In this document: one piece after another, positions 26,629 to 35,421 of the stretch
How positions within the stretch are numbered: position 1 is the stretch's first letter
How the letters are laid out: each line of letters opens with the position of its first letter
Assembly (NCBI RefSeq): GCF_021379005.1
Contig: NZ_CP075171.1
Span: forward strand, 992,001-1,056,000
Source of the DNA: Leptodesmis sichuanensis A121
GTDB taxonomy: Bacteria > Cyanobacteriota > Cyanobacteriia > Leptolyngbyales > Leptolyngbyaceae
Direction of reading: 5' to 3'
Length of the DNA stretch: 64,000 bases
The notes under the pieces: generated by a model
Seen by the model: only the letters and a program-made list of their open reading frames with translations
Database searches by the model: none
Told to the model about the DNA's origin: nothing
Translations under genes and position numbers: made by a program

Positions 26629-29061
26629 GTGGACAATTTTGTTGCAAAGCTGAAAAGCTTATCCGAACAGGCCAGGGGATTAAAGCCTACTCAAACTCCA
26701 TCTGATGCAGGAGGGATTTCCCCCTTGGATCTGGCTGAAGAAAAAAACGGTAAGCCTGCCACGCCGCCCGATCCTAAATCTCCCTCCAGCCGCCATCTGG
26801 CACGCTTACAGCAACTTTCCACCCGTCTGAAGTTGCCTGAACTGGCCGATCGCGTGGCTCCCGTGTTGACTCCCCAGGGTCGTCCCCTCTATCGCTACAA
26901 ACGGTTCTGGTTGGCGCTGTTGGGAGTGACCGCTGGTGGTGGCCTGTTATGGGGCTACTGGACTCTGGATCGCAGTTTGCCCAGCACATCCGATATCGCC
27001 AGATTTACCCGCAAAGGCACTCTCACCATTAAGGCTCAAGACGGCACGGTTCTGCAACAACAGGGGCCTGCGACTCGCGAAAAATTAACAATTCAACAAA
27101 TTCCGCCGCTGGTGCAGCATGCCTTCATTGCCGCAGAAGACCGTCGCTTCTACCAGCACGGTGGCATTGATTTTCAGTCGATTGGTCGAGCAATCGCTTC
27201 TAACCTGATAGCCAGAGATGTGGTGGAAGGAGCCAGCACCATTACTCAACAGTTAGCCCGCCTGGTATATCTGAACCAGGATCGTAGCTTTGACCGCAAG
27301 CTACGGGAAGCGATGATGGCTCAAAAAATTAACCGGGAACTGCCCAAAGAACAGATCCTGCAAAATTATCTGAATCTGGTTTATCTGGGTTCGGGTGCCT
27401 ATGGAGTGGCCGATGCCGCCTGGGTGTATTTCAGTAAGTCAGTGAGCCAGCTAACGTTGTCAGAAGCAGCGACGATCGCAGGTTTACCCCCGGCTCCCAG
27501 TGTGTATTCCCCCCTGGTCAACCTGGAAGCGGCCAAAGAACGGCGTAACGTGGTTTTAGACCGGATGGTAGAAGCCGGATATATTACCGAATCTGAGGCA
27601 GACCAGGCGAAAGCAACTCCTTTGACCCTGAAACCGGGCATTCCCAAAAAGTTCTATAGCGATTCGCCCTACTTTACGACTTACGTACAACAGCAACTGC
27701 CGAAATATGTCCCGAAGGAAACCCTGGAAGAAGGGGGGCTGACAGTAGAAACGACACTGAATCCCAAATGGCAGAAAGCCGCAGACCAGGCAGTCCAGAA
27801 TGCGATTAAAAATATTGGCCCTTATGAAGGATTTGGGCAGGCGGCTCTGGTAGCCATTGACCCGAAGACTGGTGAAATTCGGGCGATGGTAGGCGGCAAT
27901 GATTCCAAGAAGAGTGGGCAGTTTAACCGGGCAACCCAGGCGCAACGGCAACCGGGTTCTTCGTTTAAAACGATCGTTTACGCTACCGCGATCGCGGCTG
28001 GCTTTTCTCCCAATGACGGCTATCTGGATGCGACTTATATGGTGGACGGGTACAAACCCAAGAATGCCAGTCGCAAGCACTATGGCTGGATGTCCATGCG
28101 CGATGCGATCGCCCAGTCCGTCAACGTGATTGCTGTCAAAGTGCTAGTGGATGTTGGGTTTGAGCCAACACTCCGGATCGCCAAAGCGATGGGGATTAAG
28201 TCCAAACTGCTGCCGGCTTACTCCCTGGCTCTCGGTACGTCTGAAGTGAATTTGCTGGAAATGGTTAATGTCTATGCAACGCTGGCGAATCAGGGCAAAT
28301 TCATTGAGGCGCATGGCATTACCCGGATTCTGGATCGCCAGGGGAAAGTAATCTATGAGGCAAAACCGAAACCCAAGCAGGCGATCGACAAAGGAACGGC
28401 TGCGATCGTCACCTGGATGTTGCGAGGGGTGATCAGTGGCGGTACCGGAGCAGCGGCAGCATTGGATCGTCCTGCAGCAGGGAAAACGGGCACTTCTGAA
28501 AAGGCTCGTGACCTCTGGTTTGTGGGCTTTATTCCTCAACTTGCGGCAGGGGTCTGGTTGGGCAACGACGATAATGCGCCGACGGGCAGTGCCAGTGCCA
28601 CGGCAGCAGAGGTCTGGCATGATTTTATGAAACAGGCCACTAATAAGATGCCAGTCGAAAAATTCCCTGAGTTGCCGAAGCTAGAAGGTCGCAAGGGCAT
28701 GATTAAGGCCAAGCCTGTGCAGCCGCGATCGACGCGCTCCGGCTTTTACGATCCAGAATCGGGCGATGGCAGTTCTTCGGAATCATCTGGTAGTTCCTAC
28801 GGCTCATCAGGTAGTTCCTACGGCTCATCGGGAAGTTCCTACGGTTCTGGCTCCAGCAGTTACGGTTCTGGCAGTGGTTCCAGTGGCTATTCCTCCAGCT
28901 ACGAGGCACCCGCTCCTCGCTACGAAGCTCCAGCTCCGGCAGATCCCCCACCTCCCCCAGCGGCTCCAGCCAATGAAGCCCCGGCTCCAGCAGCCCCCGA
29001 ACCACCCGCACCTCCGGCTCCGGCTGAACCTCCTCCCCCACCAGCGGCTCCGTCTAATTAA
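26629..29061 (+). CDS. class A penicillin-binding protein with Ser/Gly- and Pro-rich tail
   Basis: 810 aa, starting at GTG 26629 (GAGG lies 8 bp upstream). Membrane segment at ~88-107; GT51 domain with AAEDRRFYQHGGID and GASTITQQLARL; transpeptidase with S444 in SSFK, SVN, and KTGTS at 619-623. From about residue 705 comes a low-complexity tail: SSYGS repeats, then a stretch rich in Pro/Ala/Glu. Such tails are usually disordered and may thread through the peptidoglycan. Its last base pairs overlap the convergent mutS2 stop (TTAA). Confidence 0.94.
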   Translation: MDNFVAKLKSLSEQARGLKPTQTPSDAGGISPLDLAEEKNGKPATPPDPKSPSSRHLARLQQLSTRLKLPELADRVAPVLTPQGRPLYRYKRFWLALLGVTAGGGLLWGYWTLDRSLPSTSDIARFTRKGTLTIKAQDGTVLQQQGPATREKLTIQQIPPLVQHAFIAAEDRRFYQHGGIDFQSIGRAIASNLIARDVVEGASTITQQLARLVYLNQDRSFDRKLREAMMAQKINRELPKEQILQNYLNLVYLGSGAYGVADAAWVYFSKSVSQLTLSEAATIAGLPPAPSVYSPLVNLEAAKERRNVVLDRMVEAGYITESEADQAKATPLTLKPGIPKKFYSDSPYFTTYVQQQLPKYVPKETLEEGGLTVETTLNPKWQKAADQAVQNAIKNIGPYEGFGQAALVAIDPKTGEIRAMVGGNDSKKSGQFNRATQAQRQPGSSFKTIVYATAIAAGFSPNDGYLDATYMVDGYKPKNASRKHYGWMSMRDAIAQSVNVIAVKVLVDVGFEPTLRIAKAMGIKSKLLPAYSLALGTSEVNLLEMVNVYATLANQGKFIEAHGITRILDRQGKVIYEAKPKPKQAIDKGTAAIVTWMLRGVISGGTGAAAALDRPAAGKTGTSEKARDLWFVGFIPQLAAGVWLGNDDNAPTGSASATAAEVWHDFMKQATNKMPVEKFPELPKLEGRKGMIKAKPVQPRSTRSGFYDPESGDGSSSESSGSSYGSSGSSYGSSGSSYGSGSSSYGSGSGSSGYSSSYEAPAPRYEAPAPADPPPPPAAPANEAPAPAAPEPPAPPAPAEPPPPPAAPSN

Positions 29062-31739
29062 GCCAGATAAGCGATCGTCACCCCGGAACCGCCTTCTTCA
29101 CGGGGGGCAAGTTCGTAGCGATCGACCAGGGGATGTTGTTGCAGAAAAGCATGGACTCCCTGCCGCAGTTTTCCGGTGCCGTGACCGTGAATGATCCAGA
29201 GGGCACCCCCAGTTCGTTGGGCCTCAGATAGAGCGCGATCGAGGGTGATTTCTGCATCCGCGACCCGACTGCCACGAACGTCGATCGTGTTCTGGGACGT
29301 GCGAACGGTGGGAACGGTTGTCGGAGTAGGCGTTTCCTCCTGAGACTCGCGGCCTTTCCCCCTTAGTTTGTCTCCGGCTTCCGGGGTCTTCTCTGGTTTT
29401 TTCTCAATCACAGGTTTTTCGCCTGTCAGAGACTCCACATCCTTGAGGGATACGGTCATTTTCATCAAGCCAAATCGCACGGTGATCTCATCATCGGCAT
29501 CGGGAGCCGTCAGCACTTCCGCCGTTTGTCCCAATCGGGGAATCCGAACGCGATCGCCCACCTGAGGTCGAAAACCGGGTTTAGGCTGGGGCTTAACCTG
29601 ACGTGAGGGTAAGTGACGGTCAGCTAATTGATTTACTGCTGCGGTAGCCTGTTGAGCCGCCTGCGCCGTGACTGGCCCTTGTTGCAACTGCCGGATCACC
29701 TGAGCAATTTCCCGTTTGGCCTCCCCGATCGCTGCCTGTACCGCCTGTTCCTGGGCCACTTGCAACGATCGCTCCCGCTCCTGTAACGCTTCTGCCTTGC
29801 GGGAAACCTCCTTGTACAACCGTTCCGCCTGCTTCAGCAGTTGCTCTGCCGTCTGAGATTTGCTTTCCTGCTGCCGTCGTTGCGCTTCCAATCCCGCAAT
29901 TACCGCATTCACATCTTCCGATGCACCACCAACATAGGACTGGGCCTGAGCAATCAACTCCTCTTTCAGCCCCAAGCGGCGGGCGATCGTCAGCGCATTA
30001 GAGCGACCGGGAATTCCCCATAACAGTCGGTAAGTCGGCGATAAGGAGACATCATCAAATTCCACCGACGCATTCTCAAACCGCTCATCCTGATACTTCA
30101 ACGCTTTCAGTTCCCCAAAGTGCGTGGTGGCAACGGTTAATGTGGCATGATCAGCCAGGTATTTCAGGAGGGCGATCGCCAGCGCACTACCTTCAGAGGG
30201 ATCGGTTCCAGCTCCGACTTCATCGAGGAGGACGAGGGATCGGGGATGGGAGATCACGGGTCGGAGATCAGGGGTCGGGGATGGGGGAGATAGGGCAGGA
30301 TGAGGAGTTTTGAGTTCTGAATTTTGAGTTCTAAACTGTTCTTCCTCACCTTCCCCACCTTCCTTCACTTCCCCCTCTTCCCCACCTTCCTTACCTTCTG
30401 TCTCCTGCACTTTTCCCTCTACCTTCTCTCCCTCCAGGGCAGCCAAAATTCGACTGATGCGCCGAATGTGGCCCGAAAAGGTAGATAGGCTTTGTTGTAA
30501 GGATTGCTCATCCCCGATATCGGCCAGCACCTGATCAAACCAGGGCAGTTCTACGGGTTCGCGGGCGGGCACAAAGAGTCCCACTTTTGCCATCAGGACG
30601 GCAATTCCCAGGGTTTTCAGAGTGACGGTTTTGCCGCCTGTGTTGGGGCCAGTAATCGCGACCACCCGGATGTGAGGCTGGATGACCAGATCGATCGGCA
30701 CCACGGGTCTGCCCTGTTCATGTTGCTGTTGCCAGACCAGGAGAGGGTGGCGGAGTTGACGCAAAGTAATTGCTTCCGATTTTGGATTTTGGATTTTGGA
30801 TTTTGGATTTTCGTTAGTTGAAGCTTCCGATTCAAAATCCAAAATCGGCAATCCAAAATCAATAAACCGGGGGGGATTGGCACCTAGCCAGTAGCTGTAG
30901 CGGGCGCGGGCGGTGGCCAGGTCGAGGGTAGTGGCGATCGCCAGCAGCCGCTCTAAATCCGGTTTTACAGCAGCGACTTTTTCCGTCAATGCCTGGCGGA
31001 TAGCTTCTGCTTCCACCTGCTCCTGTCGTTGGAGTTGGCGCAGTTGGTTATTTAGATTAATCGTAGGCTGGGGTTCCATATACAGGGTGGCACCACTCAT
31101 GGAGGTGTCATGCACAATGCCGGGAATTGCATCTTTTTGCGGGGCTTTCACAGGCAGCACAAATCGTCCCGCTCGCTGGGTGATCAGGTGCTCCTGGATG
31201 GCGTTGGCCTTGCGCTGCAGAATGTTTTGCAAAATGGCGTAAACCCGATCGCGTCCCTGCCGCAGTTGCTCTCGAATACCCGCTAACTTGGGACTGGCCC
31301 GGTCTAACACATCGCCGTGGTCATCAATACAGTGGTGAATCTCCTGTTCTAGTTCCGGATAGGTGCGTAAATCCTGCACTAGATGATTCAGCACTTCCAG
31401 ATCGGGATGGTCATCAATCACCCGTCGCAAATTCCGTGCCCCAGCCAGCGTGGTGGCAATGGTGAGTAATTCTGCCCCCGTCAAAATCCCATGTAATGCT
31501 GCCCGCTCTAACGATTCACCGATATCGCCGATGCCTTCAAACTTCAATCCACTGGGCAAGCGGCTTTCTAGCTCATACACTTCCCGCGTTTGCGCCAGCA
31601 GGGTTAAGGTTTCATCCAGGTGAGTGGGAATTTTCAGATACTGGGCCGCGATCGCTCCTAACTTTGTGGCTGCAAAGGTAGAGAGATGTTGACAAAGCCG
31701 CGACCATTCCAATAATTCGAGAGTTTCTGCTTGAATCAA
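29058..31739 (-). CDS. mutS2: MutS2 family ATPase/endonuclease
   Basis: 893 aa. MutS core with Walker A GPNTGGKT near residue 363, Walker B with LVLLDEVGAGTDPSEG, a coiled-coil clamp region, and a C-terminal Smr nuclease domain (IDVRGSR, IIHGHGTGKLR). MutS2 acts on branched DNA or on stalled, collided ribosomes; it is not mismatch repair. Family length is about 780-800 aa. The excess here is two in-frame insertions: about residues 304-321 (ENPKSKIQNPKSE) and 430-500 (Glu/Gly-rich, then RTQNSELKT), both coming from dispersed short-repeat DNA. Confidence 0.93.
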   Translation of the reverse strand: MIQAETLELLEWSRLCQHLSTFAATKLGAIAAQYLKIPTHLDETLTLLAQTREVYELESRLPSGLKFEGIGDIGESLERAALHGILTGAELLTIATTLAGARNLRRVIDDHPDLEVLNHLVQDLRTYPELEQEIHHCIDDHGDVLDRASPKLAGIREQLRQGRDRVYAILQNILQRKANAIQEHLITQRAGRFVLPVKAPQKDAIPGIVHDTSMSGATLYMEPQPTINLNNQLRQLQRQEQVEAEAIRQALTEKVAAVKPDLERLLAIATTLDLATARARYSYWLGANPPRFIDFGLPILDFESEASTNENPKSKIQNPKSEAITLRQLRHPLLVWQQQHEQGRPVVPIDLVIQPHIRVVAITGPNTGGKTVTLKTLGIAVLMAKVGLFVPAREPVELPWFDQVLADIGDEQSLQQSLSTFSGHIRRISRILAALEGEKVEGKVQETEGKEGGEEGEVKEGGEGEEEQFRTQNSELKTPHPALSPPSPTPDLRPVISHPRSLVLLDEVGAGTDPSEGSALAIALLKYLADHATLTVATTHFGELKALKYQDERFENASVEFDDVSLSPTYRLLWGIPGRSNALTIARRLGLKEELIAQAQSYVGGASEDVNAVIAGLEAQRRQQESKSQTAEQLLKQAERLYKEVSRKAEALQERERSLQVAQEQAVQAAIGEAKREIAQVIRQLQQGPVTAQAAQQATAAVNQLADRHLPSRQVKPQPKPGFRPQVGDRVRIPRLGQTAEVLTAPDADDEITVRFGLMKMTVSLKDVESLTGEKPVIEKKPEKTPEAGDKLRGKGRESQEETPTPTTVPTVRTSQNTIDVRGSRVADAEITLDRALSEAQRTGGALWIIHGHGTGKLRQGVHAFLQQHPLVDRYELAPREEGGSGVTIAYLA
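30240..30450. repeat. short-repeat insertion inside mutS2
   Basis: Low-complexity DNA made of near-repeats (TCGGGGATGGGAGATCA, GAGTTTTGAGTTCTGAATTTTGAG, CTTCCTTCACTTCCCC) lies between the ATPase motifs of mutS2 and keeps the frame open. Confidence 0.7.
30778..30845. repeat. GGATTTT heptamer tract inside mutS2
   Basis: Four to five tandem copies of TTTTGGA, with flanking AAATCC-type sequence, encode the NPKSKIQNPKS stretch of MutS2. It is absent from the usual family sequence. Confidence 0.75.
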
Positions 31740-31891
31740 AATACCTGAAAGGTGGACTGCTCTTTCATTGTAGAAGGCAGGAAGATGGCACTGTTGCCAA
31801 AGTTGGGATATTTGCCGATAGTTCTATCAGGATGCTGCAGTTGTCAGGATTGAGAGATCTGGAAACCCGTCACCAAGATCTGGAGTGATCA

Positions 31892-32572
31892 ATGGGAAAC
31901 GTGCTCATTTCGCTATTGCCCTACATCATTGGTAGTGCGGTTGTCCCCTTGCAAATCATCATTGGTTTGCTGCTTCTAAAAAGTCCTAAGCGAGGACTGC
32001 TAAAAGCGATCGCCTATGTGACTGGGATGACGATCACCCGTTTGCTCCAGGGAGCCATCTTTGGTTTCGTTTTCATTGGCTCCGCCGCCCTCACCCAGGA
32101 AAATAACGGTAAGAGTCCAGTTATTGCAACCTTGCTCCTGGTGCTTGGCATTCTGCTGTTGATTACCGCTTATAAAAAATGGCGCGGAGAGGCCGATTCT
32201 GACGATCCACCCCCAAGATGGCTATCCCGCCTTGATAATGTAACTCCCCTAAAGGCACTGAGCATTGGGATTACCTTGCCCTTGATTGCACCGAAATTAT
32301 GGGTTTTTACCCTCAGTGCCCTGGCGACGATCGCAGCCGCAGAATTAAGCCAGCCGGATAGCACGATCGCCTACTTACTCTTCATTCTGCTGGCCGAATC
32401 TTTGCTGCTGCTCCCCATCCTGATGCGAATTCTCGTACCCAAGCGATCGAAATCCACCCTCAATCAGCTTTCCGAGTGGCTGAACCGGAACAGTCGCCCG
32501 ATCACCATCCTTGTCTCATTTGTTTTTGGCCTGTGGTTCCTCTACTCCGGCATTAGTGGATTACGGGGGTAA
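31892..32572 (+). CDS. GAP-family (Sap/LysE-like) membrane protein
   Basis: 226 aa with six hydrophobic segments in the LysE-superfamily arrangement; a central hydrophilic loop (RGEADSDDPPPRWLSRLDN) and the LSIGITLPLIAPK motif are typical of the GAP (sulfolipid-1-addressing-like) family. Family members export small molecules or lipids, but none is characterised in cyanobacteria, so the substrate is unknown. Transcribed alone, divergent from mutS2 and convergent with the next gene. Confidence 0.82.
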   Translation: MGNVLISLLPYIIGSAVVPLQIIIGLLLLKSPKRGLLKAIAYVTGMTITRLLQGAIFGFVFIGSAALTQENNGKSPVIATLLLVLGILLLITAYKKWRGEADSDDPPPRWLSRLDNVTPLKALSIGITLPLIAPKLWVFTLSALATIAAAELSQPDSTIAYLLFILLAESLLLLPILMRILVPKRSKSTLNQLSEWLNRNSRPITILVSFVFGLWFLYSGISGLRG

Positions 32573-32612
32573 TGAGATGGCGGGATGATGAGATGGGGGG
32601 ATAACGATCTTT

Positions 32613-32645
32613 TCCTAATCCCCAATCCCTAATCCCCAATTCCCA
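32613..32645. repeat. CTAATCC heptamer tract at a gene end
   Basis: Tandem TAATCCC/CAATCCC units between two convergent genes. On the minus strand they encode the last residues (VGIGD) and stop of the coiled-coil/TPR protein. Confidence 0.7.
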
Positions 32646-35115
32646 CTTCCAGCGATCGCTCCGATTCAGCAGGCGTTACCGACTCCTGCAGTTTGTTAAG
32701 CGCATTCAGGCTTTGCTGGTAATTGGCAATGTCTCCCTGGTCAGAAAAGAGTTGAGCTGCCCGCTGTAAATCTTGCATGGCCTCCCTGGGTTGTCCTAAT
32801 TTGGCATAAGCCAATCCACGATACAGGTAAGCCGCGGCATCATCAGGTTGCAGGCGAATTACTTCGTTGTAATCCTGAATTGCACCAGAGCGGTTCTGCA
32901 TTCGGGTACGGGCCAATCCCCGGTAAAAGTAGGAAGGCGGGTAGTCAGGCTTGAGTTGAATGGCGTGGGTAAAATCTTCGATCGCGGCCAACTTGTCGCC
33001 CAATTCAGACCGCACCACCCCCCGATTGCAGTAAGCAATGTAGCTATCGGGATTATGCTGGATGGCCGTCTGAAAATCCGCGATCGCCCCTTCCTTATCG
33101 CCCAGGTCGTAGCGAGCCAATCCTCGATTGTTATAAGTTATGTCATCGTTGGGGTAAGTTTTCAGCACCTGGGTATAATCCGCGATCGCACCCTGGCGAT
33201 CGCCCAAGTCATAGCGGGAGGTCGCCCGGTTAAAGTAAGCAACTGCATCATCCGCTCTCAGAACTGGATGATCAAACCGTTCTACCAGACGCTGGATGAT
33301 CTCTGGATTGGTAATACGCAGGCCAACGGCGGCAGTAGGAAACACCACACTGGCCGTAGCCATCGACTGGGAACCTAAAATCGCATAGGCCCGATCGCAG
33401 ACCAGAAAGTTTTCATCCGTTCCCAACACCTTAAAGCGGAATTGCTCTGGATATTGCTTTTTCAACTCCGTCAGTTGATTCAGGGTATTGAACAGAAAGG
33501 GCGTATCTGTTGGGTTAATCATCCGGCGATGATTCATGGAGCGAGGTGCGGAGCGGTTTTCCCAGGGAGATGTCTGCCAAGTTGGGCCTTCTCCCAGATA
33601 CCCCCAGCCTATATCCAGACATCCATGACGATCGAGAAATTGCCGAAACTGCTCAAACATGGCCGCATCCAAAATGGCGAGATCGGGAAAGGGAGACACT
33701 AAAACCAACCGAGCCTGGGCGGTTTGGAGAGCTTGTTCGAGTAAAGAGCGACTGCTTAAGGGGGGCTGAGGGTTGAGGACTGAGGACTGAGGGCGATCGC
33801 CTAATCCCCGATCCCCAATTCCTGATCCCTGATCTCTAGCCTTGACATCAAACACCAATTCATAGTCAGTCTGCGGTCGTTTGGCTGACTCTACCTGGGT
33901 TTGCAAGTCTACCATTGTACTTTCTGCCCACTCTACGCGGGTAGCCAGATACTTAATTTCGTTTTGTAGAGCACTGGAGTCAAGTAATTGAGGCAGATGA
34001 TTGACCCAATCTCGCAGAGTTCTCTGTTGCTGCTCCAGATCCTGGGTTTGTTGCTGAACGGCATCTAGTTGTTGCTGTAATGGTCTGAGATGGGTCGCCA
34101 TCAGGGTTTGAAACTCATCTCGTAAGTTGTTTAGATCAGAGGTGTGGGCAACCTGAGCCAGTCGTTCTTCCAAACTGTGAATGGTTATTTTAAGCGCGGC
34201 AAGGGCTTCAGATTCCAGGTAGGGTGCGGAACTGGATAGCCAGGGAGTGGCAATTTCAACGGTAGCCAGCTTACCTGCCAGGGTATCCAGTTGCTTTTTG
34301 AGAATTCCAGAAGCAATTTTGAGCGGAACAACGGTTTGCTCTAATTCGCTTTCCTGTTGGGTTAAGCGTTCGAGTTGCGCTTCTACCCGCGCCAAATCCC
34401 GACGAGACACCATGTCACTCAGTACTTTGATCAGAGAGTCAACCTCTTGCTTTAAGGCAGTGGCATCAAAGGGAGCAGGAAGTTTATTCAAGCGACGGTT
34501 CAAGTGGTTAATTTGATCCTGCAAGACGCGATAATGATGCAATTTTTGATCATTAGCACTTCCCTGAGGTTGCACACGAAGTTGAGCCACTTCTTCTTTT
34601 AGCTGTTGGATTTCAGCTTCCACGGCTTCCACTTGACCAATAGTGTCCACACGGCTCAGAGACTCTCGTACCCCTGCAACAGAGTTCACCAGGGCCGAGT
34701 ACTGTTCCCGAAGTCGGTTAACTTCATGGGGTAGGGTACGCCATCCAGGTTTGGCAATTTCCTGCTGCAACTGTTGAACTTTCTGATTCAAGTCGTTAAA
34801 AATTTCCTGATTTTTATTCTGTAAGTCCTTTCTCAGGTTCGCCAGATGAAGAGGACTGGGCAGGGTCTGAATCTGTTGCTGCAAGGTGGAAATCGATCCA
34901 GATAGTTTTTGATCCAGTTCGGTGATCGCACTTGAAGTTTGACTTTGCGACTCTCTTTCAATACGACGATGGTTCAGCACATTCAGGATCAGTAATGCGG
35001 AAACCGGAGCAGCCGTATACAGTACCTGTTGAGAGGCAACGGTGGCGATCGAACCGACGCCGGATCCCAGGAGCATTAAGGACTCTGCAATATTCAGCCA
35101 ACTACGGTTCTTCAC
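32629..35115 (-). CDS. membrane-anchored coiled-coil, PLD-like and TPR protein
   Basis: 828 aa. A hydrophobic N-terminus (about 8-45) is followed by long coiled coils (50-420) rich in Gln/Leu, a domain of about 150 residues (LVLVSPFPDLAIL...LGSQSMATASVVFP) resembling a PLD-type fold without HKD motifs, then four to five TPR units (620-800; e.g. YNNRGLARYDLGDKEGAIADF). It may be a scaffold at the inner membrane. A repeat-derived insertion (GSGIGDRGLGDRPQSS) sits at about 424-448. I recognise the architecture in cyanobacteria but know of no function. Confidence 0.82.
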   Translation of the reverse strand: MKNRSWLNIAESLMLLGSGVGSIATVASQQVLYTAAPVSALLILNVLNHRRIERESQSQTSSAITELDQKLSGSISTLQQQIQTLPSPLHLANLRKDLQNKNQEIFNDLNQKVQQLQQEIAKPGWRTLPHEVNRLREQYSALVNSVAGVRESLSRVDTIGQVEAVEAEIQQLKEEVAQLRVQPQGSANDQKLHHYRVLQDQINHLNRRLNKLPAPFDATALKQEVDSLIKVLSDMVSRRDLARVEAQLERLTQQESELEQTVVPLKIASGILKKQLDTLAGKLATVEIATPWLSSSAPYLESEALAALKITIHSLEERLAQVAHTSDLNNLRDEFQTLMATHLRPLQQQLDAVQQQTQDLEQQQRTLRDWVNHLPQLLDSSALQNEIKYLATRVEWAESTMVDLQTQVESAKRPQTDYELVFDVKARDQGSGIGDRGLGDRPQSSVLNPQPPLSSRSLLEQALQTAQARLVLVSPFPDLAILDAAMFEQFRQFLDRHGCLDIGWGYLGEGPTWQTSPWENRSAPRSMNHRRMINPTDTPFLFNTLNQLTELKKQYPEQFRFKVLGTDENFLVCDRAYAILGSQSMATASVVFPTAAVGLRITNPEIIQRLVERFDHPVLRADDAVAYFNRATSRYDLGDRQGAIADYTQVLKTYPNDDITYNNRGLARYDLGDKEGAIADFQTAIQHNPDSYIAYCNRGVVRSELGDKLAAIEDFTHAIQLKPDYPPSYFYRGLARTRMQNRSGAIQDYNEVIRLQPDDAAAYLYRGLAYAKLGQPREAMQDLQRAAQLFSDQGDIANYQQSLNALNKLQESVTPAESERSLEVGIGD
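33770..33845. repeat. GATCCCC/CTAATCC repeat insertion inside the coiled-coil/TPR gene
   Basis: Tandem units of the AATCCCC/GATCCCC type with a GAGGACTGAGG pair lie in frame between the coiled-coil and PLD-like regions. Confidence 0.72.
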
Positions 35116-35421
35116 AACTTTACTTTGATCGGCGTTTTAAGTAATTTCATACCTTCTTGCAAACCTTTTCCTGAGTTTGAGTGTCTAATCAGGAAAGGTG
35201 AGGGAAATGGGGGTAAGAGAGGTCGAGCAAGAATTGTTACCCAAAGCCACGCCTGATGGAATAAACTGGGGCTTCTCCAACGCCTTTTAAAGACTCCATG
35301 CCAGTAGAGGGAGGTTATAGGGGAAACATCACAGTATAATTTTGAAAGTTTACGTATCGAAATATTCAGAATTTCAAATCAGTGATATAGAGCGGTTTAA
35401 CTCAAATAGGTGGGAGAGAAC
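35116..35421. other. 306-bp intergenic region between divergent genes
   Basis: Separates the start of the coiled-coil/TPR gene from the LCP gene and must hold both promoters. AT-rich near 35330-35400. I see no repeat, operator or RNA that I can support. Confidence 0.5.

Noticed and set aside
27556-28080. 174-aa open frame antisense to the second penicillin-binding protein
   Set aside because: Antisense shadow within the transpeptidase region.
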